NCBI RefSeq assembly: GCF_932526225.1
Contig: NC_064037.1
Coordinates: forward strand, 19,037,471 to 19,101,470
DNA length: 64,000 nt
Reading direction: 5' to 3'
Origin: Nematostella vectensis
Lineage: Eukaryota; Cnidaria; Anthozoa; Actiniaria; Edwardsiidae
The position numbers and the translations under genes were made by a program. The stretch's first letter is position 1, and every line of letters starts with the position of its first letter. The notes below the pieces were generated by a model that made no database searches, was not told where the DNA came from, and worked only from the letters and a program-made list of their open reading frames with translations. Shown here in pieces: positions 41,701 through 53,464 of this stretch.

Positions 41701-43648
41701 TTATATATAAAGTATTTCTGTATATATTGAAATGTATAAAGTATCTCTTATTATTTATTTGCGAGACCAGACAATGGTATACGTTAAATTAACAGCGGCA
41801 AAACTAGCAGTATGCATTTTTAAATTTCTCGGAGTCCATTGAACTCCAGTGGTGCACTAGGCTCTAACTTTAGGAAGCAGGGATTGCGATGGACATCAAT
41901 TATAATTATAAGGTGTATATCGTGAAAAACAATAACCTGCATGGGCCCCTCTACCCGTTCGAGATCAAAGAACTAGTTCTAGCCAAATACAAGGCAGAGA
42001 TTCAAGCAAGCCAAGCTGTCATTACGCCAGCCACTTCTATCACAGATAGTTGCTGATATTTTACAGGTGTAAAGCTAGTGTTAATACACTTTACACCTGT
42101 TGACACAGGTTTCAATATAAAGTGAAAACAAAAGACGCTTTCTCTCTCATGTTAGAGTACATTACTCCATGACACCACATAATGTTATGAGTAGCAGACT
42201 TGTGATAAGGAAGAAAGACCTTTACAAAAGTGATAGGGGTTGGTGCCCACACGTGTTTGTGCATGCCCTGGGCGTGACAGGGCGGACCAAAAAATTCTAG
42301 ATAAGGCTTGTTCTCTTGAGAGGCTCTTAGAAGTACCATATGCGGTCCAACCCAGAAGTTTTGAGACTTCCCTTCAACAAAGAACACTATGTGGACTATT
42401 CAATACACCGAAAATTAAAAAACGAATACGACTTTGACAAGAGCCCAGAATTCTTCTAATCTGGCCATTGGCACCTGCATCAGGACTAGTCAGTACACCA
42501 GAGAATCAAAACCGAATAAGATATTTAATGACTTCTCACAAACTTCTAAACCCAAAGTAGGTCGTACATGTATAATAAGCACATTTTTGGAACAGCCTTC
42601 AAAGTCCTTCTGGAGACTCTTATATTATATTAATATATAAAGTATTTCTGTATATATTGAAATATATAATGTATCTCTTATTATTTATTTGCGAGACCAG
42701 ACAATGGTATATGATAAATTAACAGCGGCAAAACTAGCAGTATGCATTTTTAAATTTCTCGGAGTCCATTGGACTCCAGTGGTGCACTAGGCTCTAACTT
42801 TAGGAAGCAGGGATTGCGATGGACATCAATTATAATTATAAGGTGTATATCGTGAAAAAAAATAACCTGCATGGGCCCCTTTACCCGTTCGAGATCAAAG
42901 AACTAGTTCTAGCCAAATACAAGGCAGAGATTCAAGCAAGCCAAGCTGTCATTACGCCAGCCACTTCTATCACAGATAGTTGCTGATAATTTACAGGTGT
43001 AAAACTAGTGTTAATACACTTTACACCTGTTGACACAGGTTTCAATATGAAATGAAAACAAAAGACGCTTTCTCTCTCATGTTAGAGTACATTACTCCAT
43101 GACACCACATAATGTTATGAGAAGCAGACTTGTGATAAGGAAGAAGGACCATTACAAAAGTGATGGGGTTGGTGCCCACACGTGTTTGTTCATGCCCTGG
43201 GCGTGACAGGACGGACCAAAAAAATCTAGATAAGGCTTGTTCTCTCGAGAGGCTCTTAGAAGTACCATATGCGGTCCAACCCAGAAGTATTGAGACTTCC
43301 CTTCAACAAAGAACACCATGTGGACTATTCAATACACCGAAAAAAAAAACGAATACGACTTTGACAAGAGCCCAGAACTCTTCTAATCTGGCCATTGGCA
43401 CCTGCACCAGGACTTGTCAGTTCACCAGAGAATCAAAACCGAATAAGATATTCAATGACTTCTCACAAACTTCTAAACCCAAAGTAGGTAGTACATGTAT
43501 AATAAGCACAGTTTTGGAACAGCCTTCAAAGTCCGTCTGGAGACTCTTATATTATATTAATATATAAAGTATTTCTGTATATATTGAAATATATAATGTA
43601 TCTCTTATTATTTATTTGCGAGACCAGACAATGGTATATGATAAATTA
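29708..43648 (+). repeat. Three tandem copies of a 4647-bp pentameric higher-order repeat
   Basis: Monomers 33-37, 38-42 and 43-47. The starts 29708, 34355 and 39002 are exactly 4647 bp apart and the third copy also ends after 4647 bp. The five monomers (930, 930, 930, 930, 927 bp) each recur with private sites such as ggggggtgagg (first), gatttcattactcc and gataacgaag (second), aacttgtaaaccc (third), gaagaaagacc and gatatttaatg (fourth), caatatgaaatg and aagtattgag (fifth). Differences between copies are scattered single bases, for example in monomer 47. Confidence 0.93.
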
Positions 43649-44574
43649 ACAGCGGCAAAACTAGCAGTATGCATTTTTAAATTTCTCGGAGTCCATTGGA
43701 CTCCAGTGGTGCACTAGGCTCTAACTTTAGGAAGCAGGGATTGCGATGGACATCAATTATAATTATAAGGTGTATATCGTGAAAAAAAATAACCTGCATG
43801 GGCCCCTGTACCCGTTCGAGATCAAAGAACTAGTTCTAGCCAAATACAAGGCAGAGATTCAAGCAAGCCAAGCTGTCATTACGCCAGCCACTTCTATCAC
43901 AGATAGTTGCTGATAATTTACAGGTGTAAAGCTAGTGTTAATACACTTTACACCTGTTGACACAGGTTTCAATATGAAATGAAAACAAAAGACGCTTTCT
44001 CTCTCATGTTAGAGTACATTACTCCATGACACCACATAATGTTATGAGAAGCAGACTTGTGATAAGGAAGAAGGACCATTGCAAAAGTGATGGGGTTGGT
44101 GCCCACACGTGTTTGTTCATGCCCTGGGCGTGACAGGACGGACCAAAAAAATCTAGATAAGGCTTGTTCTCTCGAGAGGCTCTTAGAAGTACCATATGCG
44201 GTCCAACCCAGAAGTATTGAGACTTCCCTTCAACAAAGAACACCATGTGGACTATTCAATACACCGAAAAAAAAAACGAATACGACTTTGACAAGAGCCC
44301 AGAACTCTTCTAATCTGGCCATTGGCACCTGCACCAGGACTTGTCAGTAACCAGAGAATCAAAACCGAATAAGATATTCAATGACTTCTCACAAACTTCT
44401 AAACCCAAAGTAGGTCGTACATGTATAATAAGCACAGTTTTGGAACAGCCTTCAAAGTCCCTCTGGAGACTCTTATATTATATTAATATATAAAGTATTT
44501 CTGTATATATTGAAATATATAATGTATCTCTTATTATTTATTTGCGAGACCAGACAATGGTATATGATAAATTA
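43649..44574 (+). repeat. Extra satellite monomer 48 between pentamers
   Basis: This monomer carries the caatatgaaatg and aagtattgag sites of the fifth pentamer position but has cttgtcagtaacc instead of cttgtcagttcacc. It looks like a separate duplicate of that position lying between the third and the diverged fourth pentamer. Confidence 0.7.
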
Positions 44575-47500
44575 ACAGCGGCAAAACTAGCAGTATGCAT
44601 TTTTAAATTTCTCAGAGTCCAGTGGACTCCAGTGGTGCACTAGGCTCTAACTTTAGGAAGCAGGGATTGCGATGGACATCAATTATAATTATAAGGTGTA
44701 TATCGTGAAAAAAAATAACCTGCATGGGCCCCTTTACCCGTTCGAGATCAAAGAACTAGTTCTAGCCAACTAGTTCTAGCCAACTAGTTCAAATACAAGG
44801 CAGAGATTTAAGCAAGCCAAGCTGTCATTACGCCAGCCACTTCTATCACAGATAGTTGCTGATATTTTACAGGTGTAAAGCTAGTGTTAATACACTTTAC
44901 ACCTGTTGACACAGGTTTCAATATAAAGTGAAACAAAAGACGCTTTCTCTCTTATGTTAGAGTACATTACTCCATGACACCACATAATGTTATGAGTAGC
45001 AGACTTGTGATAAGGAAGAAGGACCATTACAAAAGTGATGGGGGGTGAGGCCCACACGTGTTTGTGCATGCCCTGGGCGTGACAGGACGGACCAAAAAAA
45101 TCTAGATAAGGCTTGTTCTCTCGAGAGGCCCTTAGAAGTACCATATGCGGTCCAACACAGAAGTTTTGAGACTTCCCTTCAACAAAGAACACTATGTGGA
45201 CTATTCAATACACCGAAAAAAAAAAACGAATACGACTTTGACAAGAGCCCAGAACTCTTCTAATCTGGCCATTGGCACCTGCACCAGGACTAGTCAGTAC
45301 ACCAGATAAATCAAAACCGAATAAGATATTCAATGACTTCTCACAAACTTCTAAACACAAAGTAGGTCGTACATGTATAATTAGCACATTTTTGGAACAG
45401 CCTTCAAAGTCCCTCTGGAGACTCTTATATTATATTAATATATAAAGTATTTCTGTATATATTGAAATGTATAAAGTATCTCTTATTATTTATTTGCAAG
45501 ATCAGACAATGGTATATGTTAAATTAACAGCGGCAAAACTAGCAGTATGCATTTTTAAATTTCTCGGAGTCCATTGGACTCCAGTGGTGCACTAGGCTCT
45601 AACTTTAGGAAGCAGGGATTGCGATGGACATCAATTATAATTATAAGGTGTATATCGTGAAAAAAATTAACCTGCATGGGCCCCTTTACCCGTTCGAGAT
45701 CAAAGAACTAGTTCTAGCCAAATACAAGGCAGAGATTCAAGCAAGCCAAGATTTCATTACTCCAGCCACTTCTATCACAGATAGTTGCTGATATTTTACA
45801 GGTGTAAAGCTAGTGTTAATACACTTTACACCTGTTGACACAGGTTTCAATATAAAGTGAAAACAAAACACGCTTTCTCTCTCATGTTAGAGTACATTAC
45901 TCCATGACACCACATAATGTTATGAGTAGCAGACTTGTGATAACGAAGAAGGACCATTACAAAAGTGATAGGGGTTGGTGCCCACACGTGTTTGTGCATG
46001 CCCTGGGCGTGACAGGACGGACCAAAAAAATCTAGATAAGGCTTGTTCTCTCGATAGGCTCTTAGAAGTACCATATGCGGTCCAACCCAGAAGGTTTGAG
46101 ACTTCCCTTTAACAAAGAACACTATGTGGACTATTCAATACACCGAAAAATAAAAAACGAATACGACTTTGACAAGAGCCCAGAATTCTTCTAATCTGGC
46201 CATTGGCACCTGCACCAGGACTAGTCAGTTCACCAGAGAATCAAAACCGAATACGATATTCAATGACTTCTCACAAACTTCTAAACCCAAAGTAGGTCGT
46301 ACATGTATAATAAGCACATTTTTGGAAAAGCCTTCAAAGTCACTCTGGCGACTCTTATATTATATTTATATATAAAGTATTTCTGTATATATTGAAATGT
46401 ATAAAGTATCTCTTATTATTTATTTGCGAGACCAGACAATGGTATACGTTAAATTAACAGCGGCAAAACTAGCAGTATGCATTTTTAAATTTCTCGGAGT
46501 CCATTGAACTCCAGTGGTGCACTAGGCTCTAACTTTAGGAAGCAGGGATTGCGATGGAGATCAATTATAATTATAAGGTGTATATCGTGAAAAAAAATAA
46601 CCTGCATGGGCCCCTCTACCCGTTCGAGATCAAAGAACTAGTTCTAGCCAAATACAAGGCAGAGATTCAAGCAAGCCAAGCTGTCATTACGCCAGCCACT
46701 TCTATCACAGATAGTTGCTGATATTTTACAGGTGTAAAGCTAGTGTTAATACACTTTACACCTGTTGACACAGGTTTCAATATAAAGTGAAAACAAAAAA
46801 CGCTTTCTCTCTCATGTTAGAGTACATTACTCCATGACACCACATAATGTTATGAGTAGCAGACTTGTGATAAGGAAGAAGGACCTTTACAAAAGTGATA
46901 GGGGTTGGTGCCCACACGTGTTTGTGCATGCCCTGGGCGTGACAGGGCGGACCAAAAAATTCTAGATAAGGCTTGTTCTCTCGAGAGGCTCTTAGAAGTA
47001 CCATATGCGGTCCAACCCAGAAGTTTTGAGACTTCCCTTTAACAAAGAACACTATGTGGATTATTCAATACAACGAAAAATAGAAAACGAATACGACTTT
47101 GACAAGAGCCCAGAATTCTTCTAATCTGGCCATTGGTACCTGCACCAGGACTAGTCAGTTCACCAGAGAATCAAAACCGAATACGATATTCAATGACTTC
47201 TCACAAACTTCTAAACCCAAAGTAGGTCGTACATGTATAATAAGCACATTTTTGGAAAAGCCTTCAAAGTCCCTCTGGCGACTCTTATATTATATTTATA
47301 TATAAAGTATTTCTGTATATATTGAAATGTATAAAGTATCTCTTATTATTTATTTGCGAGACCAGACAATGGTATACGTTAAATTAACAGCGGCAAAACT
47401 AGCAGTATGCATTTTTAAATTTCTCGGAGTCCATTGAACTCCAGTGGTGCACTAGGCTCTAACTTTAGGAAGCAGGGATTGCGATGGACATCAATTATAA

Positions 47501-49247
47501 TTATAAGGTGTATATCGTGAAAAAAAAATAACCTGCATGGGCCCCTCTACCCGTTCGAGATCAAAGAACTAGTTCTAGCCAAATACAAGGCAGAGATTCA
47601 AGCATGCCAAGCTGTCATTACGCCAGCCACTTCTATCACAGATAGTTGCTGATATTTTACAGGTGTAAAGCTAGTGTTAATACACTTTACACCTGTTGAC
47701 ACAGGTTTCAATATAAAGTGAAAACAAAAGACGCTTTCTCTCTCATGTTAGAGTACATTACTCCATGACACCACATAATGTTATGAGTAGCAGACTTGTG
47801 ATAAGGAAGAAGGACCTTTACAAAAGTGATAGGGGTTGGTGCCCACACGTGTTTGTGCATGCCCTGGGCGTGACAGGGCGGACCAAAAAATTCTAGATAA
47901 GGCTTGTTCTCTTGAGAGGCTCTTAGAAGTACCATATGCGGTCCAACCCAGAAGTTTTGAGACTTCCCTTCAACAAAGAACACTATGTGGACTATTCAAT
48001 ACACCGAAAAATAAAAAACGAATACGACTTTGACAAGAGCCCAGAATTCTTCTAATCTGGCCATTGGCACCTGCACCAGGACTAGTCAGTACACCAGAGA
48101 ATCAAAACCGAATAAGATATTCAATGACTTCTCACAAACTTCTAAACCCAAAGTAGGTCGTACATGTATAATAAGCACAGTTTTGGAACAGCCTTCATAG
48201 TCCCTCTGGAGACTCTTATATTATATTAATATATAAAGTATTTCTGTATATATTGAAATATATATTGTATCTCTTATTATTTATTTGCGAGACCAGACAA
48301 TGGTATATGATAAATTAACAGCGGCAAAACTAGCAGTATGCATTTTTAAATTTCTCGGAGTCCAGTGGACTCCAGTGGTGCACTAGGCTCTAACTTTAGG
48401 AAGCAGGGATTGCGATGGACATCGATTATAATTATAAGGTATATATCGTGAAAAAAAATAACCTGCATGGTCCCCTTTACCCATTCGAGATCAAAGAACT
48501 AGTTCTAGCCAAATACAAGGCAGAGATTCAAGCAAGCCAAGCTGTCATTACGCCAGCCACTTCTATCACAGATAGTTGTTAATATTTTACAGGTGTAAAG
48601 CTAGTGTTAATACACTTTACACCTGTTGACACAGGTTTCAATATAAAGTGAAAACAAAAGACGCTTTCTCTCTCATGTTAGAGTACATTACTCCATGACA
48701 CCACATAATGTTATGAGTAGCAGACTTGTGATAAGGAAGAAGGACCATTACAAAAGTGATAGGGGTTAGTGCCCACACGTGTTTGTGCATGCCCTGGGCG
48801 TGACAGCACGGACTCAAAAAATCTAGATAAGGCTTGTTCTCTCGAGAGGCTCTTAGAAGTACCATATGCGGTCCAACCCAGAAGGTTTGAGACTTCCCTT
48901 TAACAAAGAACACTAAGTGGAATATTCAATACACCGAAAAATAAAAAACGAATACGACTTTGACAAGAGCCCAGAATTCTTCTAATCTGGCCATTGGCAC
49001 CTGCACCAGGACTAGTCAGTTCACCAGAGAATCAAAACCGAATAAGATATTCAATGACTTCTCACAAACTTCTAAACCCAAAGTAGGTCGTACATGTATA
49101 ATAAGCACATTTTTGGAAAAGCCTTCAAAGTCCCTCTGGCGACTCTTATATTATATTTATATATAAAGTATTTCTGTATATATTGAAATGTATAAAGTAT
49201 CTCTTATTGTTTATTTGCGAGACCAGACAATGGTATACGTTAAATTA
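44575..49247 (+). repeat. Diverged fourth pentamer, monomers 49-53
   Basis: Monomers 49-52 match pentamer positions one to four by their private sites (ggggggtgagg; gatttcattactcc; tatacgttaaa; ggacctttac with ttgagagg). Monomer 53 is an s-like monomer with tgttaatat and catcgattat. Point changes are more frequent than among the three copies to the left, as expected near an array edge. Confidence 0.7.
44770..44792 (+). repeat. 23-bp slippage insertion in monomer 49
   Basis: The sequence aactagttctagcc is repeated in tandem with a further partial copy (aactagttc) where other monomers have it once. This explains the 952-bp length of monomer 49. It lies on the conserved palindrome AGAACTAGTTCT. 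Confidence 0.85.
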
Positions 49248-50038
49248 ACAGCGGCAAAACTAGCAGTATGTATTTTTAAATTTCTCGGAGTCCATTGAAC
49301 TCCAGTGGTGCACTAGGCTCTAACTTTAGGAAGCAGGGATTGCGATGGACATCAATTATAATTATAAGGTGTATATCGTGAAAATAAATAACCTGCATGG
49401 GCCCCTTTACCCGTTCGAGATCAAAGAACTAGTTCTAGCCAAATACAAGGCAGAGATTCAAGCAAGCCAAGCTGTCATTACGCCAGCCACTTCTATCACA
49501 GATAGTTGCTGATATTTTACAGGTGTAAAGCTAGTGTTAATACACTTTACACCTGTTGACACAGGTATCAATATAAAGTGAAAACAAAAGACCCTTTCTC
49601 TCTCATGTTAGAGTACATTACTCCATGACACCACATAATGTTATGAGTAGCAGACTTGTGATAAGGAAGAAGGACCTTTACAAAAGTGATAGGGGTTGGT
49701 GCCCACACGTGTTTGTGCATGCCCTGGGCGTGACAGGGCGGACCAAAAAATTCTAGATAAGCCTTGTTCTCTCGAGAGGCTCTTAGAAGTACCATATGCG
49801 TTCCAACCCAGAAGTTTTGAGACTTCCCTTCAACAAAGAACACTATGTGGACTATTCAATACACTGAAAAATAAAAAACGAATACGACTTTGACAAGAGC
49901 CCAGAATTCTTCTAATCTGGCCATTGGCACCTGCACCAGGACTAGTCAGTACACCAGAGAATCAAAACCGAATAAGATATTCAATGACTTCTCACAAACT
50001 TCTAAACCCAAAGTAGGTCGTACATGTATAATGAGCAC
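49248..50038 (+). repeat. Truncated terminal satellite monomer 54
   Basis: The last monomer follows the consensus to about cgtacatgtataatgagcaca and then changes abruptly to AT-rich simple sequence. About 140 bp of the monomer's 3' end is missing. This is the right edge of the satellite. Confidence 0.9.
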
Positions 50039-50461
50039 AATTATTATTACTATTAATTATTATTAATTATTAATTATTATTCATTGTTATTCATTATTAT
50101 TATTGATTATTATTATTAATTATTATTAATATTAATTATTAATTGTTATTAATTGTTATTATTAATTATTAATTGTCATTAATTATAAATTGCTAATTAT
50201 TTATTATTATTAAATATTATTTATTATTATTTATTATTTATTATTAATGATAAATTATTATTAATTATTATTAACTATTAATTATTATTATTAATTATAA
50301 TTAATTATTATTAATTTCAATTAATTATTATTAATTATTATTATTAATTTCAATTAATTATTATTAATTATAATTAATTATTATTATTAATGATAATTAA
50401 TTATTATTATTGATTATTATTATTGTCTAATATTATTGATTAATATGATTGATTATTATTA

Positions 50462-50497
<36 letters not shown>

Positions 50498-50743
50498 GAT
50501 TATTATTAATTATTATTATTTTTGATTATTAAAATTGATTATTATTGATTATTATTGATTATTATTAATTATTATTAATTGTTATTAATTATTATTCATT
50601 ATTATTAATTACTATTAATTATCATTAATTACTATTAATTACTATTAAATATTATAAATTATTATTAATTATTATTAATTACTATTAATTATTATTTATT
50701 ATTATGAATTACTATTATGAATTAATTTTATTAATTATTATTG

Positions 50744-51082
50744 ATTACTTTTATTAATTATTATTAATTACTATTATTAATTATTATTAATTACAATTAT
50801 TAATTATTATTAATAATTATTATTAATAATTAATATATATTAATAATAATTTTTAATAATAATTATTAATAATTGATATTGTTAATATAATTATTAATTA
50901 ATATAATAATATTATATTAATAATTATATTATATTATAATATTATATTAATAATATTATTAATATATAATAATATAATTATTAATAATTAATAAATATTA
51001 ATAATAATTTTTTTAATAATTATTTATAATTTCTATTTATAATAATCATTAATTGTAATTAATAATAATTAATAAAAGTAAT
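50744..51082. repeat. Long imperfect inverted repeat inside the AT tract
   Basis: A 28-base block at 50744-50771 has an exact reverse complement at 51055-51082. Similarity continues outward (gaattactattatgaatt-type words on the left, caatgaataat-type words on the right). This is more than chance word overlap because the shared block includes the rarer G and C positions in order. Confidence 0.75.
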
Positions 51083-51180
51083 TCATAATAGTAATTAATA
51101 ATAATTAATAGTAATTAATAGTAATTAATAATAGTAATGAATAATAATGAATAAAAATTAATATATATTGATAATAATTA

Positions 51181-51226
51181 TATTATATATATATATATAT
51201 TATATATAATTATATATTATATCAAT
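51181..51226. repeat. (AT)n dinucleotide core
   Basis: Alternating TA run with a few TT or AA breaks (tattatatatatatatat and its continuation). Such runs readily extrude cruciforms and slip during replication. Confidence 0.85.
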
Positions 51227-51573
51227 AATAATAATATATATTAATAATAATTAATAATAATAATTATTATTAATAATTATTTAATTATTATTAATAATTA
51301 TTCAATTATTATTAATAATTATTTAATTATTATTAATAATTATTTTATAATTATTATTATCAATTATTATTATTTAATAATTAATAATAATAATTATTAT
51401 TATTAATAATTATTTAATTATTATTAATAATTATTTAATTATTATTAATAATTATTTTATAATTATTATTATTAATTATTATTATTAATGATTATTATTA
51501 ATTATTATTATTAATGATTATTATTAATTATTATTATTAATTACTATTAATTATTATTATTAATTATTATTAT

Positions 51574-51600
51574 GTACCCACCCCTAACTAAGCTACACCC
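51574..51600 (-). repeat. Inverted scrap of the G-rich minisatellite
   Basis: The sequence acccacccctaactaagc and its continuation is the reverse complement of the standard 61-bp repeat core (gcttagttaggggtgggt). It lies directly before a truncated tRNA-derived segment. This is the only place where the 61-bp core is found on the - strand. Confidence 0.8.
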
Positions 51601-51642
51601 TATGGCTCAGTGGTACGGGCTTCGCTTCTCAATCAAACGGGC
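51601..51642 (+). pseudogene. Truncated tRNA-derived segment
   Basis: Matches the + arm of the 307-bp modules from tatggctcagtggtacggg to aatcaaacgggc. It includes an intact A box (TGGCTCAGTGG, 51603-51613). It stops before the B box and is fused to minisatellite sequence, so it cannot be a complete Pol III promoter. Confidence 0.8.
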
Positions 51643-52024
51643 GTGGTATAGGTTAAGTTAGTGCTAGGTCGTAGGGGTGTAGCTAAGCTAGGTGTGGGTA
51701 CCCAGGGGTATAGGCTAGTTAGTGCTAGGACATAGGGGTGTAGTTTAGTTAGGGGTGGGTTCTCAGGGTTATAGGGTAGTTAAGAGTTCGGTTATAGGGG
51801 TGTAGTTTAGTTAGGGTTGGGTATTCAAGGGTATAGGTAGTTAGTGCTACGTCACAGGGGTGTAGCTTAGCAAGGGTTGGGTACTCAGGTGTAAAGTGTA
51901 GTTACTGCTAGGTCGTAGGGGTAAAGCTGAGTTAGGGGTAGGTATTCAGGAGTATAGCGTAGTTAGTGCTAGGTCGTAGGGGTGTAGCTTAATTAGGTGT
52001 GGATACTCAGGGATATAGGGTAGC
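51643..52024 (+). repeat. 61-bp minisatellite segment
   Basis: About six copies with single-base and short-indel variation. It begins right after the truncated tRNA-derived segment and ends in gggatatagggtagc before AT-rich DNA. No other feature is visible. Confidence 0.9.
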
Positions 52025-52257
52025 TATTATTATTAACTATTATTATTAATTATAATTATTATTATTATTTTCATTAATTATTTATTATTGATTATTATTA
52101 TTAATTATTATAATTAGTTATTATTATTAATTACTATTAATAATTATTATTAATTATTATTATTAATTTTTATTATTAATTATTATTATTAATTATTATT
52201 ATTAATTATTATTTATTAATTATGTTTTATTTATTATTAATTATTTATTATTATTAA
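52025..52257. repeat. AT-rich block
   Basis: TTA/TAA-type simple sequence that ends at tattattaagggggtgggtgc. Related blocks are at 52758-52935, 57163-57404, 60544-60721 and 62700-62877. Confidence 0.9.
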
Positions 52258-52757
52258 GGGGGTGGGTGCACAGGGGTACAGGATATAAACGGCAGGGTCA
52301 AAGGGGTGCAAGTTGGTAAACACTTGGTCATACATGTGTAAAGGGTAGTTATGTGATTAGGTGTCATAGGGGTGTAGGTCAGTTAGGGATGGGTAGGCAG
52401 GGGTATAGGGTAGTTAGTGCTAGGTCGTAGGGGTGTAGCTAACCTAGGTGTGGGTACCCAGGGGTATAGGCTAGTTAGTGCTAGGACATAGGGGTGTAGT
52501 TTAGTTACGGGTGGGTACTCAGGGTTATAGGGGTGTAGTTTAGTTAGGGTTGGGCATTCAGGGGTATAGGGTAGTTAGTGCTACGTCACAGGGGAGTAGC
52601 TTAGCAAGGGTTGGGTACTCAGGTGTAAAGTGTAGTTACTGCTAGGTCGTAGGGGTGAAGCTGAGTTAGGGGTAGGTATTCAGGAGTATAGCGTAGTTAG
52701 TGCTAGGTCGTAGGGGTGTAGCTTAATTAGGGGTGGATACTCAGGGATATAAGGTAG
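52258..52757 (+). repeat. L block followed by 61-bp repeats
   Basis: The L block is a conserved segment of about 110 bp (gggtgcacaggggtacagg, atataaacggcagggtc, gtcatacatg, tagttatgtgattaggtgtc). Elsewhere it follows the right arm of the 307-bp modules. Here it is preceded by AT-rich DNA. About six minisatellite copies follow. Confidence 0.85.
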
Positions 52758-52935
52758 CTATTATTATTAATTATTATTATTAATTATAATTATCATTATT
52801 ATTTTTATTAATTATTAATTATTAATTATTATTATTAATTATTATAATTAGTTATTATTATTAATTACTATTAATCATTATTATTATGTATTATTATTAA
52901 TTATTATTTATTAATTATGTTTTATTTATTATTAT
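52758..52935. repeat. AT-rich block
   Basis: Simple TTA/TAA sequence with the landmark attaattatgttttattt near its right end, shared with the blocks at 60544, 57163 and 62700. No other feature is visible. Confidence 0.9.
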
Positions 52936-53464
52936 TAAGGGGGTGGGTGCACAGGGGTACAGGATATAAACGGCAGGGTCAAAGGGGTGCAAGTTGGTAA
53001 ACGCTTGGTTATACATGGGTAAAGGGTAGTTATGTGATTAGGTGTCATAGGGGGTGTAGGTCAGTTAGGGATGGGTAGGCAGGGGTATAGGTTAGTTAGT
53101 GCTAGGTCGTAGGGGTGTAGCTAAGCTAGGTGTGGGTACCCAGGGGTATAGGCTAGTTAGTGCTAGGACATAGGGGTGTAGTTTAGTTACGGGTGGGTAC
53201 TCAGGGTTATAGGGTAGGTAAGTGCACGGTTATAGGGGTGTAGTTTAGTTAGGGTTGGGCATTCAGGGGTATAGGGTAGTTAGTGCTACGTCACAGGGGA
53301 GTAGCTTAGCAAGGGTTGTGTACTCAGGGGTAAAGTGTAGTTATTGCTAGGTCGTACGGGTAAAGCTTAGTTAGGGGTATGTATTCAGGAGTATAGCGTA
53401 GTTAGTGCTAGGTCGTAGGGGTGTAGCTTAATTATGGGTGGATACTCAGGGATATAGGGTGGAT
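52936..53464 (+). repeat. L block followed by 61-bp repeats
   Basis: Same arrangement as 52258-52757, with the near-identical text recurring at 60722-61247 and 62878-63405. It ends in gggatatagggtggatatt. Confidence 0.88.

Larger units (their letters stand above)
1..50038 (+). repeat. Satellite array, about 929-bp monomer, 54 copies
   Basis: Direct head-to-tail tandem array seen by recurrence of the whole sequence. Monomer starts (at acagcggcaa) are 1, 930, 1860, 2789, 3715, 4641, 5572, 6502, 7428, 8359, 9290, 10220, 11149, 12077, 13006, 13929, 14858, 15781, 16710, 17641, 18571, 19497, 20427, 21355, 22284, 23207, 24139, 25069, 25995, 26922, 27851, 28779, 29708, 30638, 31568, 32498, 33428, 34355, 35285, 36215, 37145, 38075, 39002, 39932, 40862, 41792, 42722, 43649, 44575, 45527, 46457, 47387, 48318, 49248. 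Lengths are 923-932 bp except monomer 49 (952 bp, with an insertion) and monomer 54 (truncated). All copies share orientation. The array probably continues left of the window because base 1 is already inside repeat sequence. I do not recognise the family. No gene is evident inside it. Confidence 0.97.
50039..51572. repeat. AT-rich simple-sequence tract (TTA/TAA words)
   Basis: About 1.5 kb composed almost entirely of A and T with TTA, ATT and TAA words. The left half is mostly attattaatt on the + strand and the middle is mostly aataataatt, so the tract is partly self-complementary. No gene, promoter or RNA is discernible. It bridges the satellite and the G-rich array. Confidence 0.95.

Noticed and set aside
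1-50038. CRISPR array
   Set aside because: Repeats are about 929 bp with no unique spacers.
51891-51905. Shared origin of the two arrays from the common word caggtgtaaag
   Set aside because: An 11-base match between the satellite hairpin arm and some 61-bp units is not enough; flanks do not align.
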